A stretch of DNA of 64,000 nt from Mixta intestinalis. GTDB taxonomy: Bacteria > Pseudomonadota > Gammaproteobacteria > Enterobacterales > Enterobacteriaceae. The translations under genes were made by a program, and so were the position numbers. Positions 33,008 through 42,012 of this stretch are shown piece by piece (within the stretch, counting starts at the first letter, position 1; every line of letters starts with the position of its first letter). The DNA is taken from positions 4,030,001 to 4,094,000 of the forward strand of contig NZ_CP028271.1 of the NCBI RefSeq assembly GCF_009914055.1, given 5' to 3'. The notes beneath the pieces were generated by a model. That model worked only from the letters and a program-made list of their open reading frames with translations. It was not told the DNA's origin and ran no database searches.

Positions 33008-34192
33008 TTAATCGTTGAAAAAACAGCGTTTCAGCGCCAGCTCGACGCCACGCAGTTCCGCCAGCCCTTTCAGGCGCCCGATAGCGGAATAGCCGGGATT
33101 GGTTTTTTTATGCAGATCGTCCAGCATCTGGTGACCGTGGTCCGGGCGCATCGGAATCGCCCGCAGATTACCGGCACGACGACGACGCTGCTCCTCTTCC
33201 AGAATCGCTTTTATCACGCCGACCATATCGACATCGCCCGCCAGATGCTCCGCCTCGTGGAAGCTGGCAGGATTCTCTTCGCGCTGCGTCGCGCGCAGGT
33301 GAACAAAATGAATGCGGCTGGCGTAGGTTTCCGCCATCTGCACCAGATCGTTATCAGCGCGCACGCCATACGAGCCGGTGCAGAAGGTAAAGCCGTTATG
33401 GATGCTGTCTACCGTTTCCGTCAGCCACTGCATATCCTGCTGGGTAGAGATAATGCGCGGCAGGCCGAGAATCGGACGCGGCGGATCGTCAGGATGCACC
33501 GCCAGCATAATCCCCACTTCTTCCGCCACCGGTACGATGGCGCGTAAAAAGGTGGCCATATGTTCACGCAGGCGCGCCTCATCGATGCCGTCATACTGCG
33601 AGAGCTGCGCCTGGAACTGCTCCAGCGTGTAGCCTTCCTCCGCGCCCGGCAGACCGGCGATAATATTGCGCGTCAGGGTCTCTATCGCTTCCGGCGTCAT
33701 GGCGGCATAGTAGTCAGCGGCCTGACGCTGCTCTTCCTCGCTGTAGGTGGCCTCGGCACCGGGCCGTTGCAGAATATGCAGTTCAAACGCGGCGAAGGCG
33801 ACGGCGTCAAAACGCAGCGCGCGTGCGCCGTTCGGCAGCTGCCAGCCGAGATCGGTACGTGTCCAGTCCAGCACCGGCATAAAGTTGTAGCAAACGGTAT
33901 CAATGCCGCAGGCGGCAAGGTTACGCAGCGACTGCTGATAGTTAGCGATATAGCGCTGCCAGTCGCCGCGCTGGGTTTTAATCGCCTCGTGTACCGGCAC
34001 GCTCTCTACGACCGACCAGTAAAGCCCTTTTTCCGCCAGCAGCGCCTGACGCGCCTGAATTTCTTCAATAGTCCAGATTTCGCCGTTCGGAATGTGATGT
34101 AAAGCCGTCACGATGCCGGTTGCGCCAGCCTGTCTGGCATCATCCAGCGTGACGGGATCGTTAGGGCCATACCAGCGCCAGGTGTGTTCCAT
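33008..34192 (-). CDS. uxuA: D-mannonate dehydratase
   Basis: Converts D-mannonate to 2-keto-3-deoxygluconate in hexuronate catabolism. It has 394 residues, the same as E. coli, and begins MEHTWRWYGPNDPVTLDD. Family segments include GATGIVTALHHIPNGEIW, CYNFMPVLDWTRTDL, VHPDDPPRPILGLPRI, CTGSYGVRADND and MRPDHGHQMLDDL. The upstream in-frame extension of 78 nt lacks family similarity. uxuB is not next to it, so fructuronate reductase must be encoded elsewhere. It is divergent from a GntR regulator. Confidence 0.96.
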   Translation of the reverse strand: MEHTWRWYGPNDPVTLDDARQAGATGIVTALHHIPNGEIWTIEEIQARQALLAEKGLYWSVVESVPVHEAIKTQRGDWQRYIANYQQSLRNLAACGIDTVCYNFMPVLDWTRTDLGWQLPNGARALRFDAVAFAAFELHILQRPGAEATYSEEEQRQAADYYAAMTPEAIETLTRNIIAGLPGAEEGYTLEQFQAQLSQYDGIDEARLREHMATFLRAIVPVAEEVGIMLAVHPDDPPRPILGLPRIISTQQDMQWLTETVDSIHNGFTFCTGSYGVRADNDLVQMAETYASRIHFVHLRATQREENPASFHEAEHLAGDVDMVGVIKAILEEEQRRRRAGNLRAIPMRPDHGHQMLDDLHKKTNPGYSAIGRLKGLAELRGVELALKRCFFND

Positions 34193-34315
34193 AGCTGCTC
34201 CTGTATTGGGTTTGCTACGGGCTGGCGGAAAACAAGGAATCAGGGCCAGCCCGCTAATCAGATCGGCCATTGGTCAGGCCGCTGGGCCAGAATAGGGAAG
34301 TTTTTGCCTAAAAAA

Positions 34316-34331
34316 GGTGATTGTAGTCACA
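34316..34331. promoter_or_regulatory. Candidate CRP site between uxuA and the GntR gene
   Basis: GGTGA, six bases, TCACA: a perfect GTGA-N6-TCAC core. It is placed in the divergent promoter region of hexuronate genes, which are CRP-activated in E. coli. Confidence 0.55.
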
Positions 34332-34340
34332 ATATTTTTA

Positions 34341-34350
34341 TGGATAACCA
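34341..34350. promoter_or_regulatory. Candidate UxuR/ExuR operator
   Basis: TGGATAACCA is a near palindrome resembling the recalled UxuR/ExuR core TGGTATACCA (8 of 10). It lies 9 bp from the candidate CRP site. Confidence 0.4.
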
Positions 34351-34422
34351 CACAATGTACGGCGCTGCGGCAAAATAAGGCAGCTTCGCGTCAGCTGGCG
34401 CAACGGAAGACAGGTAAACTTT

Positions 34423-35109
34423 ATGACGCTACCCGCAGTAAAAACCGAACGGCTCTATCGGCAAATTTCCGGCCTGTTGAGCGCGGCGATAGCGCGCGGC
34501 GAATTTGCGCCCGGTTCGCCGCTGCCGCCGGAAAGGGAGCTGGCGCGCCAGCTGAACGTTAGCCGTTCATCGGTAAGAGAAGCGCTGATCGCACTGGAAG
34601 TGACCGGCTGGGTAGTGATTCGTAGCGGCAACGGCGTGCTGGTGGCCGATCCGCTGCCGATTCAGCAGCAGGAACAGACGGAAACCTTCAGCCTGCGTGA
34701 TTTAATCAAGGCGCGTCAGCATTTTGAGGCGATGACAGCGGAACTGGCGGCGCGCTACGGCAGCGACGAGCAAAGACGTGAACTACAAGACGTCGCCGCA
34801 CAGCTGGGGCTGCATGAGGTCAATAACGCCGCGTTTCTGGCGCAGGATCAGCGTTTTCACCTGCTTATTAGTGAAATGAGCGGCAATGAGGTTCTGCGTG
34901 ACATGATGGCCTGGCTGTGGAACCTGCGTAAAAACCAGCGTTTTATCCTGCTGGAGAGCCATTTTGCCGAGCGTGATTTTCCACGCGAGCTGAACCACGA
35001 CCACCAGCTGATCGCCGAAGCGATTATCGATCAGAATCCGGCGCTCGCCAGGGACAGCATGGCACTGCACTTACAGCATGTTTATGACCACCTGTTCCCG
35101 GAATCCTGA
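34423..35109 (+). CDS. GntR/FadR-family regulator, UxuR-like
   Basis: 228 residues. The N-terminal winged helix (about 10-75) has the GntR signature LPPERELARQLNVSRSSVREALIALEVTGWV. The C-terminal FadR-type effector domain (about 95-220) includes AAFLAQDQRFHLLISEMSGNEV with the metal/ligand-binding His residues. Position divergent to uxuA and family point to a hexuronate-responsive repressor like UxuR or ExuR; which one cannot be decided. The ribosome site is weak (AGG). Confidence 0.85.
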   Translation: MTLPAVKTERLYRQISGLLSAAIARGEFAPGSPLPPERELARQLNVSRSSVREALIALEVTGWVVIRSGNGVLVADPLPIQQQEQTETFSLRDLIKARQHFEAMTAELAARYGSDEQRRELQDVAAQLGLHEVNNAAFLAQDQRFHLLISEMSGNEVLRDMMAWLWNLRKNQRFILLESHFAERDFPRELNHDHQLIAEAIIDQNPALARDSMALHLQHVYDHLFPES

Positions 35110-35110
35110 G

Positions 35111-36154
35111 CTAACGCCTGACCGGAGGACGCCCGTTGCCGAGCAGAATTGCCAGCTTGCTGCCGCCGGGCGTGGTTTCCATCAGGATTTTACAGACGCT
35201 GGTTAACGGCACCGAAAGCAGCATGCCTACCGGGCCGAGCAGCCAGCCCCAGAAGATCAGTGAAAGAAACACCACCAGCGTCGATAGGCCCAGCCCGCGC
35301 CCCATTACGCGCGGTTCCAGCATATTGCCAAATACCATATGAATGGCGCTGAACAGCGCCGCCACCATCAGCGCGTCGTAAAAATCATTCAGCACCAGCG
35401 CCTGAATAAAGGGCGGAACGCCAGCGATAATCGGGCCGATGTTGGGAATAAAGTTCAGAACAAAGGCGACGACGCCCCAGAACAGCGCGAACTTAACATC
35501 CAGTAGCAGCAGCGACAGCCAGACGGCGATGCCGGTAATCAGGCTAATCAGCGTCTTAAGCGCCAGGTAGTGCGTTACGCCTTTTAGCGCCTTGTGTAGC
35601 CCGGCGATACGTATCTGCGGATTGACCAGCGCGTTGCGCAGCTTGTAGGGCAGGTGGCGCACTTCAAACAGCATAAAAATCACCGTCATGATCAGCAGAA
35701 TAAAATTGCTCATCGCCCCGGAAAATTGCGTCAGCACCAGGGTCGCGACGTTCATGATGGCGTTGGGATCGAGCTGTTCCGCCAGTGCACGCGTGGAAAC
35801 CGGAATATTCAGCCGTCCGGCATAGTGCTGAATTACCGTCAGCTTCTGTTCCAGGATGGTGCGTATCTGCGGATAAACCAGCGAGAATTCGTTAACCGAG
35901 CTGGCGAGCATTGCCACCAGCATAATAATGACCAGCAGCACTACTACCATTACCAGCGTGATGGCCCAGGTGCGCCGTAGCCCGCGTCGCATCAGAATAT
36001 TTACCAGCGGGTTGAGAACGATAGCCAGAAAAATGGCGAGAAGAAAGGGAACGATAATTGATGAGGCGGCGCGAATACCTGCCAGAATGACTACCAATGT
36101 TGCCATCTTAAGCAACATATTCTGTCCCATCTTCTCCTGCTGTGGTGCAATCAT
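35111..36154 (-). CDS. yhhT: AI-2E-family transporter-type membrane protein YhhT
   Basis: 347-residue polytopic membrane protein of the TqsA/PerM family. The N-terminal pair of helices (LLKMATLVVILAGI) and C-terminal LVVFLSLIFWGWLLGPVGMLLSVPLTSVCKILMETTPGGSKLAILLG match E. coli YhhT better than TqsA. Export substrate is not established. The ATG at 36154 follows GAGGAC; a GTG 27 nt upstream is less likely. In E. coli yhhT is beside yhhS; here the rhm operon lies between them. It faces the GntR gene, with the two stops 1 bp apart. Confidence 0.9.
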   Translation of the reverse strand: MIAPQQEKMGQNMLLKMATLVVILAGIRAASSIIVPFLLAIFLAIVLNPLVNILMRRGLRRTWAITLVMVVVLLVIIMLVAMLASSVNEFSLVYPQIRTILEQKLTVIQHYAGRLNIPVSTRALAEQLDPNAIMNVATLVLTQFSGAMSNFILLIMTVIFMLFEVRHLPYKLRNALVNPQIRIAGLHKALKGVTHYLALKTLISLITGIAVWLSLLLLDVKFALFWGVVAFVLNFIPNIGPIIAGVPPFIQALVLNDFYDALMVAALFSAIHMVFGNMLEPRVMGRGLGLSTLVVFLSLIFWGWLLGPVGMLLSVPLTSVCKILMETTPGGSKLAILLGNGRPPVRR

Positions 36155-36269
36155 AGTGTCCTCGGACGACAAATCTGCCACAGCAAGTGTAGTTGCTAAC
36201 AGCCGCTAACGCGCTGATATTTTTCATTAACCTGTGGTTAATAGATCTATGCGTTAGCGGCCCGATAGC

Positions 36270-37079
36270 TTAATAGCTGTTTTTCGGCGTGGGCGCGGTG
36301 GCTGAGGATTTGAACAGGGCAAGGCGTCGATCCAGCGCTTCGCTGTAGAGCATGGTATCTACGCCGACGGCAACGAAGTTAGCGCCCCATTGCAGACACT
36401 TGCGCGCCATTTCCGGATCCACCGCCAGAAAACCTGCCGCCTTGCCCGCTGCGCGTATCCGCCTGATGCTCTGTTCAATGATACGCTGCACCTCAGGGTG
36501 TCCGGCATTATCGGGATAGCCCAGCGATGCGGAGAGATCCGCCGGGCCGATAAAAACGCCGTCGATGCCTTCCACGTCCAGTATGGCGTCGAGGTTATCC
36601 AGCGCCGCCTTGCTCTCCATCTGAATTAGCAGACAGAGCTCGTCGTTGGCCTGCGCCATATAGTTTTCGATACGTCCCCAGCGGGCGGCGCGGGCGACGC
36701 TGGCACCGACGCCGCGTACGCCAGCGGGCGGATAGCGCGTGGCGGCAACCATCTCTTTCGCCTGCTGTGCGCTGTCGATCATCGGGATTAACAGCGTCTG
36801 TGCGCCGATATCCAGCACCTGTTTGATCAGCGCACGGTTGCCCTCTACCGGGCGGATCACCGGCTGACCCGCATAGGGAGCTACCGCCTGAAGCTGATGA
36901 TAAAGATCCTGGATGGTGTTCGGCGCATGTTCGCCATCGATCAACAGCCAGTCGTAACCAGAGGTGGCGGCAATTTCCGCCATGTAAGCGGTAGTGGAGC
37001 TTAGCCACAGGCCGATTTGTACTTCGCCACGACGCAGGGCGGCCTTAAATGGGTTAGCGGCTATTTTCATCGTAGTCAT
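36270..37079 (-). CDS. rhmA: 2-keto-3-deoxy-L-rhamnonate aldolase RhmA
   Basis: Class II aldolase of the HpcH/HpaI family; it splits 2-keto-3-deoxy-L-rhamnonate into pyruvate and L-lactaldehyde. It has 269 residues (E. coli YfaU 267) with NPFKAALRRGEVQIGLWLSSTTAYMAE, DGEHAPNTIQDLYHQLQA, RVARAARWGRIENY-type and GPADLSASLGYPDNAGHPEVQRI segments. GGGGACG precedes the ATG. It is the last gene of the rhmR-D-T-A operon, 11 bp after rhmT. Confidence 0.95.
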   Translation of the reverse strand: MTTMKIAANPFKAALRRGEVQIGLWLSSTTAYMAEIAATSGYDWLLIDGEHAPNTIQDLYHQLQAVAPYAGQPVIRPVEGNRALIKQVLDIGAQTLLIPMIDSAQQAKEMVAATRYPPAGVRGVGASVARAARWGRIENYMAQANDELCLLIQMESKAALDNLDAILDVEGIDGVFIGPADLSASLGYPDNAGHPEVQRIIEQSIRRIRAAGKAAGFLAVDPEMARKCLQWGANFVAVGVDTMLYSEALDRRLALFKSSATAPTPKNSY

Positions 37080-37090
37080 TTATCGTCCCC

Positions 37091-38383
37091 TTATTGAGTG
37101 CGGACATTCGGTGATTGGGCTGCCGGACGGGTAACGCCCAGCGTAAAGATGATCAGCGAGCCGATAACGGCAACGGCAGCCAGCGTCAGCAGACCTGCGG
37201 CATCGCTGTTAAACAGGCTTTCTGCCTTGACGCGCACGATGGGTGCCAGAAAACCGCCGACGGCGCCGAACAGGTTGACGAAACCAATCCCGGCGGCCAG
37301 CGCAGTGCCGGAAAGCAGCTGCGTCGGCATAGTCCAGAATACCGGCTGAACGGCAATAAAACCGATCGCGGCGACACAGAGCGCAGCCAGCGCCAGCACC
37401 GGCGATACCAGGCCGGAAAGGCCGATACCAATGCCTGCCGCCAGCAGCGTCAGCGCCGCTACGTTACGCCGATCGCCGGTTTTATCGGAATAGCGTGGAA
37501 TCAGCCAGGTACCGAACAGCGCGGCAACCCACGGGATCGCGGTAACCAGCGATGCTGTAAAGCCAACTTTGGTACCCAGCAGCGCCGCAACCTGCGTCGG
37601 CAGGAAGAAAATCAACCCGTAGACCGCCACCTGAATGGTCATATAGATGATGGCCAGCTGCCAGACGCGTCCGTTACGCAGGGCATCCGACAGGCGCGAG
37701 GTGACTTTGGTTTCTTCTTCGCTGGCCAGCTGCGCGGTAAGCACCTGTTTTTCCTCTGCGCTCAGGAAGCGTGCCTGCTCCGGCGTATCGTCCAGCCAGA
37801 AAAAGGTAAACAGACCGGCTGCTACCGCCAGTAGCCCTTCGATCATAAACATCCAGAACCAGCCCGGATGCCCCATAAAACCGTGCATTTCCAGCAGCGC
37901 GCCGGACAGCGGTGAACCCAGCGTCAGCGCCAGCGGCGCGCCCATATAGAACAGCCCCATAATGCTGGCGCGGTTGCGCTGGGGAAACCACTGTGAGGTC
38001 AAATAGATCATGCCAGGGAAAAAGCCCGCCTCCGCTGCACCCAGCAGGGTACGGATCAGCAGAAATTTCGCCTCGGTATCGGCCCAGGCCATCGCCGCTG
38101 ACAGAAAGCCCCATAGCAGCGTAGTTGCGCCAATCCAGTTGCGTGCGCCCAGTTTACGCATCAACAAATTGGCCGGAACGCCGAGAATGGCGTAAACCAC
38201 GAAAAAGATACCTGCCCCTAGCGCGTAGGCTTCGTTACTCAGGCCGGTATCGATCTGGTAGGCCTCTTTAGCGAAGCCAATATTCGACCGATCGAGAAAC
38301 GCCAGCACATAGAGCGCCAGCATAAAGGGGATTAAGCGCGCGCGGTTTTTCTTCACCACGCCTGCAAGCAAGGTGTTATTCAT
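37091..38383 (-). CDS. rhmT: Predicted L-rhamnonate transporter RhmT (MFS)
   Basis: 430-residue MFS permease of the anion:cation symporter group (E. coli YfaV 429). About twelve membrane segments: RLIPFMLALYVLAFLDRSNIGFAKEAYQ at the start, GVPANLLMRKLGARNWI between segments 2 and 3, and GAAEAGFFPGMIYLTSQWFP around residue 115. GAGGA precedes the ATG. Located between dehydratase and aldolase genes, it is likely to import the pathway substrate. Confidence 0.93.
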   Translation of the reverse strand: MNNTLLAGVVKKNRARLIPFMLALYVLAFLDRSNIGFAKEAYQIDTGLSNEAYALGAGIFFVVYAILGVPANLLMRKLGARNWIGATTLLWGFLSAAMAWADTEAKFLLIRTLLGAAEAGFFPGMIYLTSQWFPQRNRASIMGLFYMGAPLALTLGSPLSGALLEMHGFMGHPGWFWMFMIEGLLAVAAGLFTFFWLDDTPEQARFLSAEEKQVLTAQLASEEETKVTSRLSDALRNGRVWQLAIIYMTIQVAVYGLIFFLPTQVAALLGTKVGFTASLVTAIPWVAALFGTWLIPRYSDKTGDRRNVAALTLLAAGIGIGLSGLVSPVLALAALCVAAIGFIAVQPVFWTMPTQLLSGTALAAGIGFVNLFGAVGGFLAPIVRVKAESLFNSDAAGLLTLAAVAVIGSLIIFTLGVTRPAAQSPNVRTQ

Positions 38384-38436
38384 AGCGAAATCCTCAATGG
38401 GAAAGCGGCGCCGCGCCGACAGCGCAGCGCCCTGTC

Positions 38437-39642
38437 TTAGTGGCTGTAAGGGCGATGCAAATTGCAGTCGCGATTGAGCTCTACGCCAAAGCCAGGTTTA
38501 TCCAGTACCGATTTATGGATACGGCCATTTACCGGCACCGGCTCGTCAAGCAGGATGGGATCGAACTGCGGACGCAGCGTGGCGCAGTCCGGGCTGGTCA
38601 TTAAAAATTCGCTGAAAGGCGTATTGGTGAAGGTAATTACCGCGTGATGTGAGTAGACCGAGGAGCCATGCGGCACCACCAATTGCCCACGCGCTTTGGC
38701 GATGGCGGCGATCTCTACCAATGTGGTCAGCCCGCCACACCAGCCAACATCGGGCTGCATGATGTCGATACCGGTTTCAGAGAGGGTGCGGAACGATTGC
38801 AGCGTGCCGTGGTGTTCGCCGCTGGTCACCATCATTCCCGGCGGTACGCTGCCTTTCAGCTGGCGGTAGCCTTCATACTGCTGTGGCGGCAGGCACTCTT
38901 CAATCCATTTCAGATTGTAGGGTGCGCAGGCGTGTGCCAGACGGGTGGCGTAGTTCACATCCTGGCTCATCCAGCAGTCGAGCATCAGCCAGAAATCAGG
39001 TCCGCACTTCTCACGGTATTCCGCCACCATCGCCGCATCTTTACGGATGCCCGCATCACCGTCGTGCGGCCCCCAGTGGGTAGGCATTTTGCCGCCGATG
39101 AAGCCCATCTCTTTTGCCAGATCGGGACGGGCACCGGTGGCGTAGAACTGAATTTCATCGCGTACCGCGCCGCCCAACAGCTTATAGACCGGCAGCCCAA
39201 CCACTTTACCAAACAGATCCCACAGCGCCAGATCGACGCAGGAGATGGTATTCAGCACCAGCCCGCCGGAACCGGCGTAGAACATTGTCGCGCCGAGCAT
39301 CTGATCATGAATCAGTTTGATATCGCTGACGCACTTGCCTTCAATAAAGCGGTTGAGGTGTTTCTCGACGATAAAGCAGCCCATTTCGCCAGCGGTGGAA
39401 ACGGCAAAGCCGGTTTGTCCATTCTCTGCTTCCACCTCAACGATTAGCGTGCCCAGTACGTTAATGCCGAAAGACTGGCGCGACTGCTCATACTGCGCAT
39501 ATTTGCTCATCGGCGTGGCGATATGATCGTCAATCCAGTGGTTGGCTCCCTGATCGTGATAATCGCCGCCGCCAGCGCCTTTCTCTGCGGAAGCGCCGCC
39601 GATAAACCAGGCGCGAACATGCTTAATTTTAGGTAGGGTCAT
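38437..39642 (-). CDS. rhmD: L-rhamnonate dehydratase RhmD
   Basis: Enolase-superfamily enzyme that removes water from L-rhamnonate. It has 401 residues with the start at MTLPKIKHVRAWFIGG, matching E. coli YfaW. Characteristic segments are GGGDYHDQGANHWIDDHIATPMS, the metal ligands in LMLDCWMSQD, WIEECLPP and TSGEHHG (Asp, Glu, Glu), and the catalytic histidine region VVPHGSSVYSHHA near residue 325. The upstream in-frame extension lacks family support, and AAGGAGAAG precedes the chosen ATG. Confidence 0.96.
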   Translation of the reverse strand: MTLPKIKHVRAWFIGGASAEKGAGGGDYHDQGANHWIDDHIATPMSKYAQYEQSRQSFGINVLGTLIVEVEAENGQTGFAVSTAGEMGCFIVEKHLNRFIEGKCVSDIKLIHDQMLGATMFYAGSGGLVLNTISCVDLALWDLFGKVVGLPVYKLLGGAVRDEIQFYATGARPDLAKEMGFIGGKMPTHWGPHDGDAGIRKDAAMVAEYREKCGPDFWLMLDCWMSQDVNYATRLAHACAPYNLKWIEECLPPQQYEGYRQLKGSVPPGMMVTSGEHHGTLQSFRTLSETGIDIMQPDVGWCGGLTTLVEIAAIAKARGQLVVPHGSSVYSHHAVITFTNTPFSEFLMTSPDCATLRPQFDPILLDEPVPVNGRIHKSVLDKPGFGVELNRDCNLHRPYSH

Positions 39643-39655
39643 GGTCTTCTCCTTA

Positions 39656-40438
39656 TTATGAGGCTTGTTGTTCAGTGGGGCTTTTCCACCCCAGAAGACG
39701 GGAAATATCTTTGGCACAGGCGATCGCCTTACCCGCCAGGTAATCACGGTTTTCTTCGTTGATTTGCAGACGCGTGCCGACCACGGAGATCGCGGCGGTC
39801 AGCTCGTGACTGGCATTGAATATCGGAGCGGCGACGCACCTGACATCGCAATAATCTTCGCCGTTGTCGTAGCTCCAGCCCTGGAAACGAATGCGGGTTA
39901 GCTCATCCTGAAAACGCTGCGGATCGGTAATTGAGGTAGGTGTCGCTTGTTCCCACGCCAGCTGGCTGATGATCTCCTCGCGAACCGCGGCGGGCTGCCA
40001 GGCAAGCAGACATTTACCGATGCCGGAGCGGTTAAGCGACAGGCTTTTTCCTTCGTGCGAGCGCACACTGATGGTGGAGGGCGATTCAACCTTCAGGATG
40101 TAGTAGGCGTTGCCGCGATCGATAATGCCGAGATGGCACAGCAGGCCGGTTTCATCCATCAGCCTGGTCAGCCGCGGGCGCGCCAGCTCGCGCAGATTAA
40201 GCTGGCTCAGCGCATGGCCCGCCAGCTCGACCAGTTTGGTCCACAGGCAGTAGTTACCCTGGTAATCGAGGGTGATAAAACGCTGCCGTTTCAGTTCAGC
40301 AAGGAGCAGATAGGCGGTGCTTTTCGGGATGCCGGTGGCGTCGATAATCGTTGCCGCGCTGCATGGCCCGATTGTCGCAATGAAATTGAGAATGTCTATT
40401 GCCCGACTTAGCGCCGGAACTTTGCCTGATTCCAACAT
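39656..40438 (-). CDS. rhmR: IclR-family regulator of L-rhamnonate genes, RhmR-like
   Basis: 260 residues. The N-terminal IclR winged helix (about 10-75) begins VPALSRAIDILNFI and includes GIPKSTAYLLLAELKRQ. The C-terminal effector domain has CHLGIIDRGNAYYILKVESPS and SGIGKCLLAW. It is the first gene of the operon, 13 bp upstream of rhmD, as with E. coli yfaX. It probably controls its own operon; a 9-bp inverted repeat lies just upstream of its start codon. Confidence 0.92.
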   Translation of the reverse strand: MLESGKVPALSRAIDILNFIATIGPCSAATIIDATGIPKSTAYLLLAELKRQRFITLDYQGNYCLWTKLVELAGHALSQLNLRELARPRLTRLMDETGLLCHLGIIDRGNAYYILKVESPSTISVRSHEGKSLSLNRSGIGKCLLAWQPAAVREEIISQLAWEQATPTSITDPQRFQDELTRIRFQGWSYDNGEDYCDVRCVAAPIFNASHELTAAISVVGTRLQINEENRDYLAGKAIACAKDISRLLGWKSPTEQQAS

Positions 40439-40459
40439 GCTGGACTCCTGTCTGAGATA

Positions 40460-40527
40460 CTGGAATCAGTGTTGCGGGTCTGAGAGGGCGAATTTGTGAC
40501 TCCGCTCTTATCACGAGGTGATTCCAG
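40460..40527. repeat. Spaced inverted repeat upstream of rhmR, candidate operator
   Basis: CTGGAATCA at 40460-40468 and its exact complement TGATTCCAG at 40519-40527 lie 59 bp apart, centre to centre. A near copy, TGATTCCAA, ends just before the rhmR start codon (on the reading of this strand). The location fits an IclR-family operator for the rhm operon. Confidence 0.5.
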
Positions 40528-40733
40528 CGGGCTGGACGAGTAACAGAGCAGAACTGTGAACGACAGCACAGAAAATTCTTTTAACAGTACAACAGGTTGG
40601 ACATTCCTGATGCGGAACCGGACTTTGGAAAGCGGCATAACAGAATGCTCGTCAGGCTTTGCTTCTTCCAGTGTTAAAAATCAGCGTATAGTAAGCGCTT
40701 AGCCTGTTAATAAAGATCGGTAATGAACCCGCT

Positions 40734-41900
40734 ATGTCTGAACAGCCTGCCCAGGAAGCGCCGCAAAGCAGCTTTCGCCTGAATCAAAAAATACTTTCCG
40801 TTGTTGTTTTCAATTTTGCCAGCTATCTGACCATCGGTTTACCCCTTGCGGTACTGCCCGGCTACGTGCATGACGTGATGGGCTATAGCGCCTTTTGGGC
40901 GGGTCTGGTTATCAGCCTGCAATACTGCTCTACGCTACTGAGCCGTCCGCACGCCGGGCGCTATGCCGATCTGTGGGGACCGAAAAAGGTGGTGGTGTTT
41001 GGTCTGGGCGGCTGCCTGCTGAGTGGAATTTGCTATGCGCTGGCTGCCGTTAGCGCAGGCTGGCCGCTGGTGAGCCTGGCGTTGCTTTGTATTGGGCGCC
41101 TGGCGTTAGGTATTGGACAAAGCTTTGCCGGTACCGGCTCAACGCTGTGGGGCGTGGGCGTGGTGGGTTCGATACATATTGGTCGGGTTATCTCCTGGAA
41201 CGGCATCTGCACCTACGGTGCGATGGCATTGGGAGCGCCGCTTGGCGCACTGATTTACCATCTCGGCGGCATCATGCTGTTAGCTGCGGTGATTATAATC
41301 ATTACTGTTGCCGCTATTTTACTGGCGCTGCCGCGCCCGGCGGTAAAGGGAAGCAAAGGCAGCCCGCTGCCGTTTCGTGCCGTGCTGGGCAAAATCTGGC
41401 CGTTCGGCCTGCTGTTAGCAATGGGATCGGCAGGATTTGGCGTGATTGCTACTTTTATCACCTTGTTTTATCAGGCGAAAGGCTGGTCAGGCGCGGCGTT
41501 TTCCCTGACGCTGTTCAGCCTGGCCTTTGTCGGTACGCGATTGCTGTTCCCTGGCAGTATTAATCGTCGCGGCGGCCTGGAAGTGGCGCTGGCCTGCTTT
41601 GCCGTGGAAGCGTTCGGCCTGTTTATCGTGTGGCTCTCTTTTTCCCCCTGGATGGCAAACCTCGGCGCGTTGCTAACCGGAGCGGGCTTCTCTCTGGTGT
41701 TTCCGGCACTTGGCGTTGTGGCGGTTAAAGCGGTGCCGCAACAGAATCAGGGAAGCGCGCTGGCAACCTTTACCGCCTTTATGGATCTTGCACTGGGAAT
41801 TACCGGGCCGGTTGCCGGATTTATTATGACCTGTGCGGGCGTATCGAGTATTTATCTGCTGAGCGCTCTGCTGGTTTGTCTGGCGCTGTTGCTGACCTGA
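40734..41900 (+). CDS. yhhS: MFS transporter YhhS, C-terminally shortened
   Basis: 388-residue major facilitator closely resembling E. coli YhhS (about 405): FNFASYLTIGLPLAVLPGYVHDVMG, SRPHAGRYADLWGPKKVVVFG, GIGQSFAGTGSTLWGVGVVGS and SLVFPALGVVAVKAVPQQNQG. Substrate unknown. The frame stops right after ALLLT, where E. coli continues with W-R-L-K-K. Here TGA stands in the Trp position and is followed in frame by RRRQQLSVAV before a TAA, so the cytoplasmic tail has probably been lost by a single Trp-to-stop change. The membrane core appears complete. Confidence 0.9.
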   Translation: MSEQPAQEAPQSSFRLNQKILSVVVFNFASYLTIGLPLAVLPGYVHDVMGYSAFWAGLVISLQYCSTLLSRPHAGRYADLWGPKKVVVFGLGGCLLSGICYALAAVSAGWPLVSLALLCIGRLALGIGQSFAGTGSTLWGVGVVGSIHIGRVISWNGICTYGAMALGAPLGALIYHLGGIMLLAAVIIIITVAAILLALPRPAVKGSKGSPLPFRAVLGKIWPFGLLLAMGSAGFGVIATFITLFYQAKGWSGAAFSLTLFSLAFVGTRLLFPGSINRRGGLEVALACFAVEAFGLFIVWLSFSPWMANLGALLTGAGFSLVFPALGVVAVKAVPQQNQGSALATFTAFMDLALGITGPVAGFIMTCAGVSSIYLLSALLVCLALLLT

Positions 41901-41941
41901 CGCAGACGACAGCAGCTAAGCGTTGCCGTATAACGTTGCGT

Positions 41942-41964
41942 AAAAAAGGCCCCGAAACGGGGCC
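41942..41964 (-). terminator. Terminator of the iolI-like gene
   Basis: GGCCCCG (41948-41954) and CGGGGCC (41958-41964) form a 7-bp stem with a 3-base loop. On the minus strand it is followed by TTTTTT. It lies between the converging yhhS and iolI-like genes. Confidence 0.88.
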
Positions 41965-42012
41965 AGAAAAAGCAATGACACAAACACAGATAACACCTGA
42001 GGCTGCTGTCGG

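Noticed and set aside
38668..39447. 259-codon plus-strand frame opposite rhmD
   Set aside because: Antisense to a well-supported dehydratase and without similarity to known families.
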